A program made the position numbers and the translations under genes. 7,304 bases of DNA from JBDIAR01 sp039812545 (GTDB taxonomy: Bacteria; Actinomycetota; Actinomycetes; Actinomycetales; Dermatophilaceae): positions 1 through 7,304 of the forward strand of contig JBDIAR010000166.1 in assembly GCA_039812545.1 (NCBI GenBank), in the 5' to 3' direction. This document shows positions 1 through 5,795 of the stretch, piece by piece; positions within the stretch are counted from its first letter, which is position 1, and each line of letters starts with the position of its first letter. The notes beneath the pieces were generated by a model, which made no database searches, was not told the DNA's origin, and saw only the letters and a program-made list of their open reading frames with translations.

Positions 1-128
1 GCACCCCCCGCGTCGGCATCAAGCAGGGCGGCGTCGAGGAGGTCCAGCACGGTCCCGACCGCGGCATACGCGCCGTCCAACGCGGCAGCCATTTCTGCTG
101 CTCTACTGCTCCGCGTAGCTTCGGTCAT
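1..128 (-). CDS. N-terminus of an unrecognised Ala-rich protein (partial, runs off the window start)
   Basis: Only the first 42 residues are present, beginning MTEATRSSRAAEMAAALDGA and continuing with an Ala/Leu/Asp-rich, probably helical stretch. I do not recognise the family. An Ala-rich helical start like this occurs in many actinobacterial proteins, including DUF222/HNH endonucleases, but nothing diagnostic is visible. ATG 128 was chosen over the in-frame ATG at 92 because a TAGAAT box (136-141) lies exactly seven bases upstream with a TTGTGC box 18 bases further up, the same leaderless arrangement seen at other genes here. It is transcribed away from the window, and menC ends 176 bases upstream of it on the same strand. 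The reading frame is open to the window edge and contains one copy of the GTATGCC word as Tyr-Ala codons. Confidence 0.6.
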   Translation of the reverse strand, partial: MTEATRSSRAAEMAAALDGAYAAVGTVLDLLDAALLDADAGG

Positions 129-165
129 GTGTTTTATTCTAGCGCACTCGCCCGACGATGCACAA
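129..165 (-). promoter_or_regulatory. Promoter of the partial minus-strand gene, leaderless type
   Basis: On the minus strand, TTGTGC (160-165), an 18-base spacer, TAGAAT (136-141) and a 7-base gap precede ATG 128. No Shine-Dalgarno site is present. This is the best -35/-10 pair in the window. The initiating base is predicted to be at or within a base or two of the ATG. Confidence 0.6.
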
Positions 166-303
166 TCTTGTCGAGCTGCGTATCTCGTTGCGCCTCAATC
201 TTTTTGCGCTCGTCGCACCGTCTGATAGGCCTGGACTGCGCTGACCCATTCGAACTGTCGCTGACCTGCTGCTGCAGGAATCGATCAGCGCGATCGGAGT
301 CGA

Positions 304-1326
304 TCAGTGCCGCGTGGAGTCCAGGAGGAGATGGCACCGGGCCAACCGGTCGAGCCACCAGATCGTCCGGTCCGGTGACGCGGCATACCGGTCGAGCAGA
401 TCGTCCGATACGCGCGGACTCCCGATATGCAGCGTCCCCTGCACCGGCACGAGCGACGGGGCGGCGACATCGCCCGACATGAGTTCCACCGTGCCCAGAC
501 CGCACGCAAAGTCCAACTGCGGCAACGCCGCTGCGAGCGCCACCCCGGCCGCGATCCCCACGGACGTATCGAGCGCCGAGGACACGACGGCGGGCAGGCC
601 GGCCTCGGCAACGATCTCCAGGGCCCGCCGAACCCCGCCCAACGGCGCCACCTTGACCACGATCAGATCGGCCGCACCCAACCGGGCCACCCGAATCGGG
701 TCCGCCGCCTTGCGAATCGACTCATCCGCGGCTATCGGCACGTCGATTCCGTTCCTGGCCAATGCGATTCGTAACTCCGCCAGCTGTTCGACTGTCGCAC
801 AAGGCTGTTCGGCATACTCAAGTCCGTATGCCTGGAGCGCGGCGAGTGCCTCCGTCGCCTCAGTCACCTCCCAGGCGCCGTTGGCGTCGACCCGGATCCG
901 CACGTCCGGACCCGCGACCTCGCGGACCGCCGCCACCCGGTCGAGGTCGTCGGCAAGCGCTTGACCCCGTTCAGCCACCTTGACCTTGACCGTCCCGCAC
1001 CCGTCGAACCGGGCCACAACACCGGGCACCTCCGCCGGCGCGACCGCGGGAACCGTCGCGTTGACGGGCACGACGGGACGCAGCGGCGCCGGCCAACCGG
1101 CATACGCGCTCTCGATGCCGGAGGCGAGCCAGCGGGACGCCTCGTCATCGCCGTACTCGACGAACGGCGCGAATTCGCCCCACCCGCAAGGCCCTTCGAA
1201 GATCAGCGCCTCTCGAACCCGAACCCCCCGGAACGGCACCCGCATCGGGATCGCCACCACCCTTGCGGCGCCGACCAATTCGTCCAGTTCGGGCAGGCCG
1301 ACAAGATCACCATCCCGCTCAGCCAA
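304..1326 (-). CDS. menC: o-Succinylbenzoate synthase MenC
   Basis: Dehydrates SHCHC (2-succinyl-6-hydroxy-2,4-cyclohexadiene-1-carboxylate) to o-succinylbenzoate in cytoplasmic menaquinone synthesis. It is a 340-residue enolase-superfamily protein, slightly longer than usual for the actinobacterial form. The capping-domain signature MRVPFRG...GWGEFAPFVEY is at residues 28-58. The barrel carries the KVKV motif (catalytic Lys about 116), metal ligands Asp147 (VDANG), Glu173 (YAEQP) and Asp201 (AADES), and the second catalytic Lys225 (VVKVAP). All expected catalytic residues are present. The start is TTG 1326, preceded by GCGAGG with a 6-base spacer; later in-frame starts would remove the conserved LPELDEL region. 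It overlaps the upstream Nudix stop by 8 bases, so translation is probably coupled and transcription driven from the Nudix promoter. The assignment rests on close resemblance to remembered mycobacterial MenC; a dipeptide epimerase is less likely. Confidence 0.95.
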   Translation of the reverse strand: MAERDGDLVGLPELDELVGAARVVAIPMRVPFRGVRVREALIFEGPCGWGEFAPFVEYGDDEASRWLASGIESAYAGWPAPLRPVVPVNATVPAVAPAEVPGVVARFDGCGTVKVKVAERGQALADDLDRVAAVREVAGPDVRIRVDANGAWEVTEATEALAALQAYGLEYAEQPCATVEQLAELRIALARNGIDVPIAADESIRKAADPIRVARLGAADLIVVKVAPLGGVRRALEIVAEAGLPAVVSSALDTSVGIAAGVALAAALPQLDFACGLGTVELMSGDVAAPSLVPVQGTLHIGSPRVSDDLLDRYAASPDRTIWWLDRLARCHLLLDSTRH

Positions 1327-1795
1327 GACGTACCTCGCCCGCCGGGGCCAGCGCCGCCGCGATGCGCTCCCGGTGGCGGGGCATCAGCTCCGGCAGTTCG
1401 TCCACCGGGAACCAGGCGACGTCGGTGTTCTCGTCGTCGGCGGGATGCGCCTCCCCACTGACATAGGTGCACCGGAAGGTGTGGTCGAGGTACTGGCCGA
1501 GGTCGCCGTTGACGTGAGTCACGACGTCGCCGGCCTTGACCCACACCAACCGGTCGACGCGCGCGACGACCCCGGTCTCCTCCCACACCTCGCGAGTCGC
1601 GGCCTCGTGCGGGTTCTCCCCTGGGTCGACGATGCCCGTGACCGGCGTCCACCAGCCGTTGTCGGAACGGCGCGCGAGAAGCACCTCGGTCCCGGCGGCA
1701 CCGTCACGCAGCACCACGGCGGTACACCCGGGCAGCCACAGCAGCGCGGTCCCGACGAGGCGGCGGAGGTCGGCGACGAAGGGCGGGATCGGCAT
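1319..1795 (-). CDS. Nudix hydrolase
   Basis: A 158-residue protein of the Nudix family, which hydrolyses nucleoside diphosphates linked to another group; the substrate cannot be read from sequence. The Nudix box is complete: Gly54, five residues, Glu60, seven residues, then REVWEETGV (residues 68-76), with the Mg-binding glutamates at 72 and 73. A strand with GWWTPVTGIV precedes the box, as is usual. The reading frame is open for 111 codons further upstream, but ATG 1795 is chosen because it begins MPIPPF just before the conserved domain and has a TACCAT box seven bases upstream. First gene of a two-gene operon with menC, with an 8-base overlap. The link to menaquinone synthesis is positional only. 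A perfect 13-bp inverted repeat covers its promoter and start codon, suggesting regulated expression. Confidence 0.92.
   Translation of the reverse strand: MPIPPFVADLRRLVGTALLWLPGCTAVVLRDGAAGTEVLLARRSDNGWWTPVTGIVDPGENPHEAATREVWEETGVVARVDRLVWVKAGDVVTHVNGDLGQYLDHTFRCTYVSGEAHPADDENTDVAWFPVDELPELMPRHRERIAAALAPAGEVRLG
1333..1338 (-). promoter_or_regulatory. Shine-Dalgarno site deciding the menC TTG start
   Basis: Minus-strand GCGAGG sits six bases before TTG 1326, inside the end of the Nudix coding sequence. It supports the rare TTG start and reinitiation after the overlapping Nudix stop (TGA at 1319-1321). Confidence 0.6.
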
Positions 1796-1817
1796 ACCGG
1801 CGATGGTATGCCGATCC
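1786..1817. promoter_or_regulatory. Perfect 13-bp inverted repeat over the Nudix-menC promoter and start
   Basis: The arm GGATCGGCATACC (1786-1798), a 6-base spacer (1799-1804) and the arm GGTATGCCGATCC (1805-1817) match perfectly. Relative to the predicted leaderless start of the Nudix gene (1795, minus), it covers the -10 box TACCAT (1803-1808), the start codon and the first three following codons. Relative to the divergent pentapeptide gene it lies about 40-70 bases upstream. A protein bound here would block the Nudix-menC promoter. Function is inferred. Confidence 0.6.
1796..1808 (-). promoter_or_regulatory. Leaderless -10 box of the Nudix-menC operon
   Basis: Minus-strand TACCAT (1803-1808) is followed by seven bases and then ATG 1795. 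There is no Shine-Dalgarno site and no clear -35 box. The -10 box lies partly within a copy of the GGCATACC word and within the 13-bp inverted repeat. Confidence 0.5.
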
Positions 1818-1842
1818 GCTGGGGGCGGCGCCCGCGGCGCCC

Positions 1843-1855
1843 TAGGCTGGCTGCT
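1843..1855 (+). promoter_or_regulatory. Leaderless -10 box of the pentapeptide-repeat gene
   Basis: TAGGCT (1843-1848), then seven bases, then GTG 1856. The sequence TAGGCTGGC is shared exactly with the menB promoter at 4391. No Shine-Dalgarno site and no recognisable -35 box are visible. Confidence 0.55.
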
Positions 1856-2503
1856 GTGGCGAAGGGCGATGGCGGGGATCAGGACGGTCGTGCTCCGAAC
1901 GATCGAGCAACGGCAGACTGGTATGCCAGGGCGGCGGCGGGCGACGAGGTCACCGGCCTGCGGATCGGGGGCGAGACGTTCGACGAACTCGACCTGACCG
2001 AATCGCGCACGCGCGGTGTGGTATTCGACGGCTGCACCTTTCGCAGGTGCCGGTTCAACGCCTCGGTCCACGTGGACGGCGCCTTCGCCAACTGTGAGTT
2101 CGTCGGGTGCCGCTTCTTCGACGCGCACTTCGACGGGTGCAAGTTCACGGGGGCGACATTCACCGGATGCGAATTCGACCTGTTGGCCGTGGATCGCGGG
2201 GACTGGCGGTTCGTCTCGCTCGTCGGGGCGGACCTGACCTCGGCTCGGTTCACCTGGGTCAAGTTCGGCGAGGCCGACCTGCGCCGGATCCGCGGCACCG
2301 GGCTCGTCCTGCGCGACTGCGATCTCGCCCTGGCCGAACTCGCCGAGGCGGACCTGACTCGGGCGGACCTGCGCGGCAGCGATCTGATCTCACTCGACCC
2401 ACGGCATACGATCATCGACAAGGCGATCGTCACGCCACAGCAGGCCCTGACCCTGGCGATCAACCTGGGCCTTGACGTCCGTTTCGAGGAGGAACGCGGA
2501 TGA
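1856..2503 (+). CDS. Pentapeptide-repeat protein
   Basis: A 215-residue protein whose residues about 35-180 are tandem five-residue repeats of the A(D/N)LXX type, with Phe or Leu at the central position, predicted to fold as a right-handed quadrilateral beta-helix. The first half uses Cys-containing repeats (DGCTF, RRCRF, ANCEF, VGCRF, DGCKF, TGCEF); the second uses the common ADLTRADLRG type. The tail (about 181-215, DPRHTIIDKAIVTPQQALTL...) resembles the C-terminal cap of many single-domain members. Family roles range from gyrase protection (MfpA/Qnr) to unknown, and nothing here picks one. GTG 1856 is preferred over the in-frame ATG 1808 because of the TAGGCT box seven bases upstream; the extra 16 residues from 1808 would be Arg/Pro-rich and lie within the Nudix promoter dyad. 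It overlaps the next gene by an ATGA, indicating coupled translation. Confidence 0.85.
   Translation: MAKGDGGDQDGRAPNDRATADWYARAAAGDEVTGLRIGGETFDELDLTESRTRGVVFDGCTFRRCRFNASVHVDGAFANCEFVGCRFFDAHFDGCKFTGATFTGCEFDLLAVDRGDWRFVSLVGADLTSARFTWVKFGEADLRRIRGTGLVLRDCDLALAELAEADLTRADLRGSDLISLDPRHTIIDKAIVTPQQALTLAINLGLDVRFEEERG
2486..2492 (+). promoter_or_regulatory. Shine-Dalgarno site of the four-TM gene
   Basis: GAGGAGG lies seven bases before ATG 2500, within the end of the pentapeptide gene. It is the strongest ribosome site in the window and, with the ATGA overlap, fixes this start. Confidence 0.75.
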
Positions 2504-3538
2504 CCGTCCCCGAACCCGCCGACGCGGGCCGGCAGGAGACCCGGATCACCGAACGAACGATGCTCGCCGATGACAGCACGGCGCGCACCATGGCATCGGC
2601 GCTCGCCGAGAACCATCTCCTCAGGCGATCGACCGCCGCGCTGGGCATCGGGGTGTTCGCCTGGCTGGTGACCGGTCTCGCCGCCGCCGGTGCGGGGCTG
2701 GGGGGTGCCATCTCCTTCTCGATCGCGGTGATGTTGATCTTCACGGTGGCCGGCTATGGCCTGGTGTACCTCGTGTTCCGTCGCGCCACTGGCGATCTGG
2801 CGCCGCCCGGCGCGACCCTACGCTGCACCGTCGACGACGACGGCGGACTGCACTTGACCACCGCCCTCTACTCAAGCCACCTGCCTCCGGGACAGGTCGT
2901 GAGCGCACGCACCTGCGTCGGCTTCCGGGTGCTGCGCTACCGGCGCGGGGGGAATCCGGTTGTCATTCCGGAGGAGTTGTTGGCCGACGACGACTTGGCG
3001 CGGCTCATGGCTCCACCCAAGCCGCCGCCGGATCCGACCCCGGCCGAGAAATTCAACGCGGAACCGGTGCCGACGGTGCCGGTTTCGGATCTCCACCTGA
3101 CTCTCGACTACTCCCAGGCCACCGGCAAGGCGCTCTGGCAGGCGGCGGTGGCGGACCTGTGGCGTCGGCCGGCCTGGTTGACTGCGGCGCTGGCAGGGGT
3201 TGTCTTGACCATTTGGTCACTCTGGCGGCACGACTCCGGCTACGTGACCATGATCTTGCTGCTTCTGTTTGCCGTCCCGGTGATGGCACTGCGCATGTGG
3301 AGACCGTTTGTCCGCTCCGATGTGTTGCGCCTCGCGACTCGCTTTGAGCGAGGAGGCGTTCACGTACCAAGGCATCTCGTCGACGACGACCGTCCCCTAC
3401 GCCAATGTGGCGCGGCTCGACCGGCGGGGTCCCGCGGTCATCCTTCGCATCGGCCGGCAAACGTTTGTCCTCCCCGCCGAATTGGTGCCCGCAGACCAGT
3501 GGTACCGGTTCGACAAGGCACGGCTACCGCGAGCCTGA
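2500..3538 (+). pseudogene. Four-TM protein with YcxB-like C-terminal domain, interrupted by a +1 frameshift
   Basis: The frame from ATG 2500 encodes a helical N-terminus, two TM segments (about residues 46-67 and 69-93), a soluble beta-rich part (about 105-165), a Pro-rich linker (170-195), then a segment like YcxB-family proteins (DLHLTLDYSQATGKALWQAA) with two more TM segments (about 226-242 and 248-266). After about residue 280 the frame turns into atypical His/Arg/Pro-rich sequence ending at 3543. The next frame, ending at TGA 3538, instead reads AFTYQGISSTTTVPYANVAR then VILRIGRQTFVLPAELVPAD, the expected YcxB-like C-terminus. One extra base between about 3336 and 3375 explains this. 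The protein would be about 345 residues and sit in the membrane; its role is unknown. It is coupled to the pentapeptide gene. The frameshift could be a real mutation or a sequencing error. Confidence 0.7.
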
Positions 3539-3554
3539 CCTGATCAGGGCTTGC
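3529..3554. terminator. Possible bidirectional hairpin between convergent genes
   Basis: GCGAGCC (3529-3535) can pair with GGCTTGC (3548-3554) with one G-T pair and a 12-base loop; the nested CCTGATCAGG (3539-3548) is a perfect palindrome. It lies exactly where the four-TM gene (stop 3538) and the methyltransferase (stop 3544) converge. There is no T-tract, so termination is a guess. Confidence 0.3.
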
Positions 3555-4299
3555 GCCAGACCGACACGTGGCCGGCGCTGCCCGAGACGAACGGCGCGCG
3601 ATGCCAGTCGGCCCAACGTGATTCGAGCTCAAGCCCGGCGAGGCGAGCCATCAGATCACACTCGGTCGGCCAGGCATACCGGAAAAAGCCTCTGCCATAA
3701 CGGGCTTGGCCGCCACCGGTCGGACGGTAGTGATGTGAAACGCACTGCTGGGTGGCGAGGTCGTAGGTGTCGAAGACGAGATGCCCGTCGTCGAAGCTCA
3801 TCGGCGCGACGTCCAGGCCGGGCGCGAGGCGGTGCAGCTGGGGCACCCAGAGTTCGACGACGAAACGGCCGCCCGGGCGCAGATGGCGAGCGGCATTGCG
3901 GAAGCACTCCACCTGTTCGTCCTGGGTGAGCAGGTTCGAGAGCGTGTTGTAGACGAGGAACACCACGGCATACGACCCGGCATCCGGTGCGGTGGCGGTC
4001 GCCATGTCCGCCTCGACGACCTCGATGTTCGCTCCCCCGGGTTTGGCACGGAGCCGGGCCGTCATGTGCGGGGACAGTTCGATCCCGACCACCCGGACGC
4101 CTCGGGCCGCCAGTGGCAGGGCGACCCGGCCTGTGCCGCTTGCGAATTCGAGGGCGGGCCCGGCGCCGGCGGTCCCGGCGGCCGCGAGTCCGGCCAATAC
4201 GTCGAGCATGGGGTCAAGGGCCTCGCCGGTCGACATCGCGGCATTGTCCGCGTCATACCCGGCCGCGTCGGCCTCGTCGTAGAGTTCGCTGCTCGTCAC
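3544..4299 (-). CDS. Class I SAM-dependent methyltransferase
   Basis: A 251-residue cytoplasmic methyltransferase of unknown substrate. After an N-terminal helix starting SSELYDEADAAGYDAD, typical of small-molecule methyltransferases, motif I is ALEFASGTGR (residues 49-58, Glu51, Gly55, Gly57). An acidic residue for the SAM ribose is Glu74 (VVGIELSPHM), Asp98 follows in VEADMA, and the post-motif strand is VFLVYNTLSNLLTQ (about 113-126), followed by LRPGGRFVVEL (140-150). The domain is complete. GTG 4299 is chosen because it directly precedes the conserved N-terminal motif and has GAGGG seven bases upstream; the frame is open for 38 more codons but those residues look unrelated. It is divergent from menB with 104 bases between. 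It is not the menaquinone C-methyltransferase MenG/UbiE by its motifs, though I cannot exclude a quinone role. Confidence 0.88.
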   Translation of the reverse strand: MTSSELYDEADAAGYDADNAAMSTGEALDPMLDVLAGLAAAGTAGAGPALEFASGTGRVALPLAARGVRVVGIELSPHMTARLRAKPGGANIEVVEADMATATAPDAGSYAVVFLVYNTLSNLLTQDEQVECFRNAARHLRPGGRFVVELWVPQLHRLAPGLDVAPMSFDDGHLVFDTYDLATQQCVSHHYRPTGGGQARYGRGFFRYAWPTECDLMARLAGLELESRWADWHRAPFVSGSAGHVSVWRKP

Positions 4300-4390
4300 C
4301 GAAGCACCCTCGCCCAGGCCGGTCGTATGCCGCAACAGGATTTGCGTGCCGCCTCGCCGCTGCCGCCCCACCCGCGTCGCCTCCGCTGGA

Positions 4391-4403
4391 TAGGCTGGCG
4401 ACC
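4391..4403 (+). promoter_or_regulatory. Leaderless -10 box of menB
   Basis: TAGGCT (4391-4396), then seven bases, then GTG 4404. It has the same TAGGCTGGC string and spacing as the pentapeptide gene promoter. No Shine-Dalgarno site or -35 box is evident. Confidence 0.55.
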
Positions 4404-5372
4404 GTGAGCGCACTGGAGCGGGTCAGCGACATCTTCGACAGCGAGGCGTGGCAGGAGGTGCCGGGTTTCGACTTCACCGACATCACCTACCACAGGTGTG
4501 TCCGGCCCGGACCCGAGCGCGGCACGGTGCGAATCGCGTTCGACCGGCCCGAGGTACTCAACGCCTTCCGACCGCATACGGTCGACGAACTGTATCGGGC
4601 GCTCGACCATGCCCGGATGACGCCGGACGTCGGTGTCGTGTTGTTGACCGGCAACGGTCCGACGCCGCGGGTCGGCCAGTCGCCGACGACGGCCGGCTGG
4701 GCGTTCTGCACCGGTGGTGACCAACGGATTCGGGGCCGCAGCGGGTACCAGTACGCCACCGATCCGGGGGCCGACCCGACCGCGGCCGGCGTCGACGCGG
4801 CTCGCGTGAAAGCCCAGGGCGGGCGGCTGCACATCCTGGAATGCCAGCGCCTGATCCGCACGATGCCCAAGATCGTCATCGCCGTCGTCAACGGCTGGGC
4901 GGCCGGCGGCGGTCACTCGCTGCACGTGGTCTGCGACCTGACCCTCGCCAGCCGGGAGTACGCGCGGTTCAAGCAGACCGACGCGGACGTGGGCAGTTTC
5001 GACGCGGGGTACGGCTCGGCATACCTGGCCAAGCAGGTCGGGCAGAAGTTCGCCCGCGAAATCTTCTTCCTCGGGCGCGCGTACGACGCCGAGGCGATGC
5101 ACCGGATGGGAGCGGTCAACATCGTCGCCGACCACGCCGACCTCGAACGCGAGGCGTTGCAGGTCGCCGCCGAGATCATGGGCAAGTCGCCGACGGCGCA
5201 GCGGATGCTCAAGTTCGCGTTCAACCTCACCGACGACGGACTGATCGGGCAGCAGGTGTTCGCCGGGGAGGCGACCCGCCTGGCATACATGACGGATGAG
5301 GCCGTCGAAGGGCGAGATGCGTTCTTGGAGAAGCGCGCCCCCGACTGGTCGGGGCACCCCTGGTATTACTGA
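4404..5372 (+). CDS. menB: 1,4-Dihydroxy-2-naphthoyl-CoA synthase MenB
   Basis: A 322-residue crotonase-fold enzyme that closes the second ring of menaquinone by intramolecular Claisen condensation of o-succinylbenzoyl-CoA. Motifs seen: FRPHTVDELYRALDHARM (55-72), oxyanion-hole and CoA regions GGDQRIRGRSGYQY (104-117) and AAGGGHSLHVVCDL (166-179), catalytic region QTDADVGSFDAGYGSAY (191-207), and C-terminal LAYMTDEAVEGRDAF (293-307). Asp193, Ser198 and Tyr295 correspond, at a constant offset of eight, to Asp185, Ser190 and Tyr287 that I remember for the M. tuberculosis enzyme. The Asp marks the bicarbonate-independent class; E. coli has Gly here. A short insertion lies at about 87-97 (TPRVGQSPTTAG), where mycobacterial MenB has SPKDGG. 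GTG 4404 is set by the TAGGCT box and by the match of the N-terminus to the family. It probably forms a hexamer, as relatives do. Confidence 0.97.
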   Translation: MSALERVSDIFDSEAWQEVPGFDFTDITYHRCVRPGPERGTVRIAFDRPEVLNAFRPHTVDELYRALDHARMTPDVGVVLLTGNGPTPRVGQSPTTAGWAFCTGGDQRIRGRSGYQYATDPGADPTAAGVDAARVKAQGGRLHILECQRLIRTMPKIVIAVVNGWAAGGGHSLHVVCDLTLASREYARFKQTDADVGSFDAGYGSAYLAKQVGQKFAREIFFLGRAYDAEAMHRMGAVNIVADHADLEREALQVAAEIMGKSPTAQRMLKFAFNLTDDGLIGQQVFAGEATRLAYMTDEAVEGRDAFLEKRAPDWSGHPWYY

Positions 5373-5516
5373 CCGGGCGCGTTTGCGCAGTGATGATTGC
5401 AGGGCCTGCCCGGTTCCGATGGATAGTCGCAGACAGTCGACTGGGAGCGCGCACCGGCTGGACGGCACCGCTGCGAACAACACGCTCCGACAGACGCTGA
5501 TCACCTCACCCGCGGC

Positions 5517-5550
5517 GTTGCGCGAGCAACGGGTCAGTAAAGTGACAGCC
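5517..5550 (+). promoter_or_regulatory. Promoter and possible autoregulatory site of the toxin-antitoxin pair
   Basis: TAAAGT (5538-5543), then seven bases, then ATG 5551, the leaderless geometry seen elsewhere in the window. Two inverted repeats overlap it: GTTGC with GCAAC around four bases (5517-5530), and GTCA with TGAC around six bases (5533-5546), the latter centred on the -10 box. Toxin-antitoxin operons usually repress themselves through such sites; binding here is inferred. Confidence 0.5.
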
Positions 5551-5793
5551 ATGACTGCCGGAATGGATGAGATCACGCAATCGGCGTTGACGCTCCCGGC
5601 GGATCAGCGCGCCCAAGTGGCGAATGCTCTGCTGGCGAGCCTCGACGACCCGGCAGACTCGGCTGAGGTCCATGAGGCATGGACGGAAGAGATCACGTCT
5701 CGGATCGACGACATCACCAGTGGTCGCATACAGACCATCCCCTATGACGAGGTCAAGGCTTGGCTCGCGGCGGATCGTGCCGCGCGGCGGTAG
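5551..5793 (+). CDS. Antitoxin of the putative addiction-module component family
   Basis: An 80-residue small protein matching the pattern of the unstable-antitoxin family (PF09720/TIGR02574 type). It has an N-terminal helix with LTLPADQRAQVANALLASLD (residues 13-32) and the conserved C-terminal block EAWTEEITSRIDDITSGRIQ (42-61) followed by TIPYDEVKAWLA, where family members typically read eaW..Ei..Ri..i..G.v..vp.eev...l. Such antitoxins bind and neutralise a RelE/ParE-type toxin encoded just downstream, as here. ATG 5551 is set by TAAAGT seven bases upstream; ATG 5563 and GTG 5542 are in-frame alternatives. The frame appears intact. It ends two bases before the toxin GTG, so the pair is one operon. 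The frame is open upstream into the menB region, but that part is shadow. Confidence 0.88.
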   Translation: MTAGMDEITQSALTLPADQRAQVANALLASLDDPADSAEVHEAWTEEITSRIDDITSGRIQTIPYDEVKAWLAADRAARR

Positions 5794-5795
5794 CG

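Noticed and set aside
265..278. Hairpin CCTGC/GCAGG with a 4-base loop downstream of menC, as a terminator
   Set aside because: Only five base pairs and no T-tract; hairpins of this size are frequent at this GC content.
811..832. Second inverted pair of the word (GGCATAC, 8 bases, GTATGCC)
   Set aside because: It is within menC coding sequence encoding QAYGLEYA, does not extend past the 7-base word, and is explained by word frequency and conserved residues.
1808..1810. ATG start for the pentapeptide gene
   Set aside because: It falls inside the 13-bp dyad and the Nudix promoter, adds an Arg/Pro-rich stretch, and lacks a ribosome site or correctly spaced -10 box.
980..1855. Long plus-strand reading frame upstream of the pentapeptide repeats, giving a 507-residue protein
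   Set aside because: It lies antisense to menC and the Nudix gene, has no protein-like composition before the repeats, and a better leaderless start exists at GTG 1856.
3987..4403. N-terminal extension of menB to an upstream ATG
   Set aside because: It overlaps the methyltransferase antisense, is Arg/Pro-rich, and the family N-terminus begins at GTG 4404.
5373..5516. Searched for an RNA gene or small protein between menB and the antitoxin
   Set aside because: No tRNA-like fold, no ribosome site with a plausible frame; only short hairpins (GCGC/GCGC at 5377-5388 and GGGC/GCCC near 5403).
5296..5550. N-terminal extension of the antitoxin into menB
   Set aside because: Reads menB out of frame; family length and the -10 box point to ATG 5551.
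4296..5576. 426-residue minus-strand frame opposite menB
   Set aside because: Shadow of menB codon bias; Arg/Gly/Pro/Val-rich with no motif, and menB is certain.
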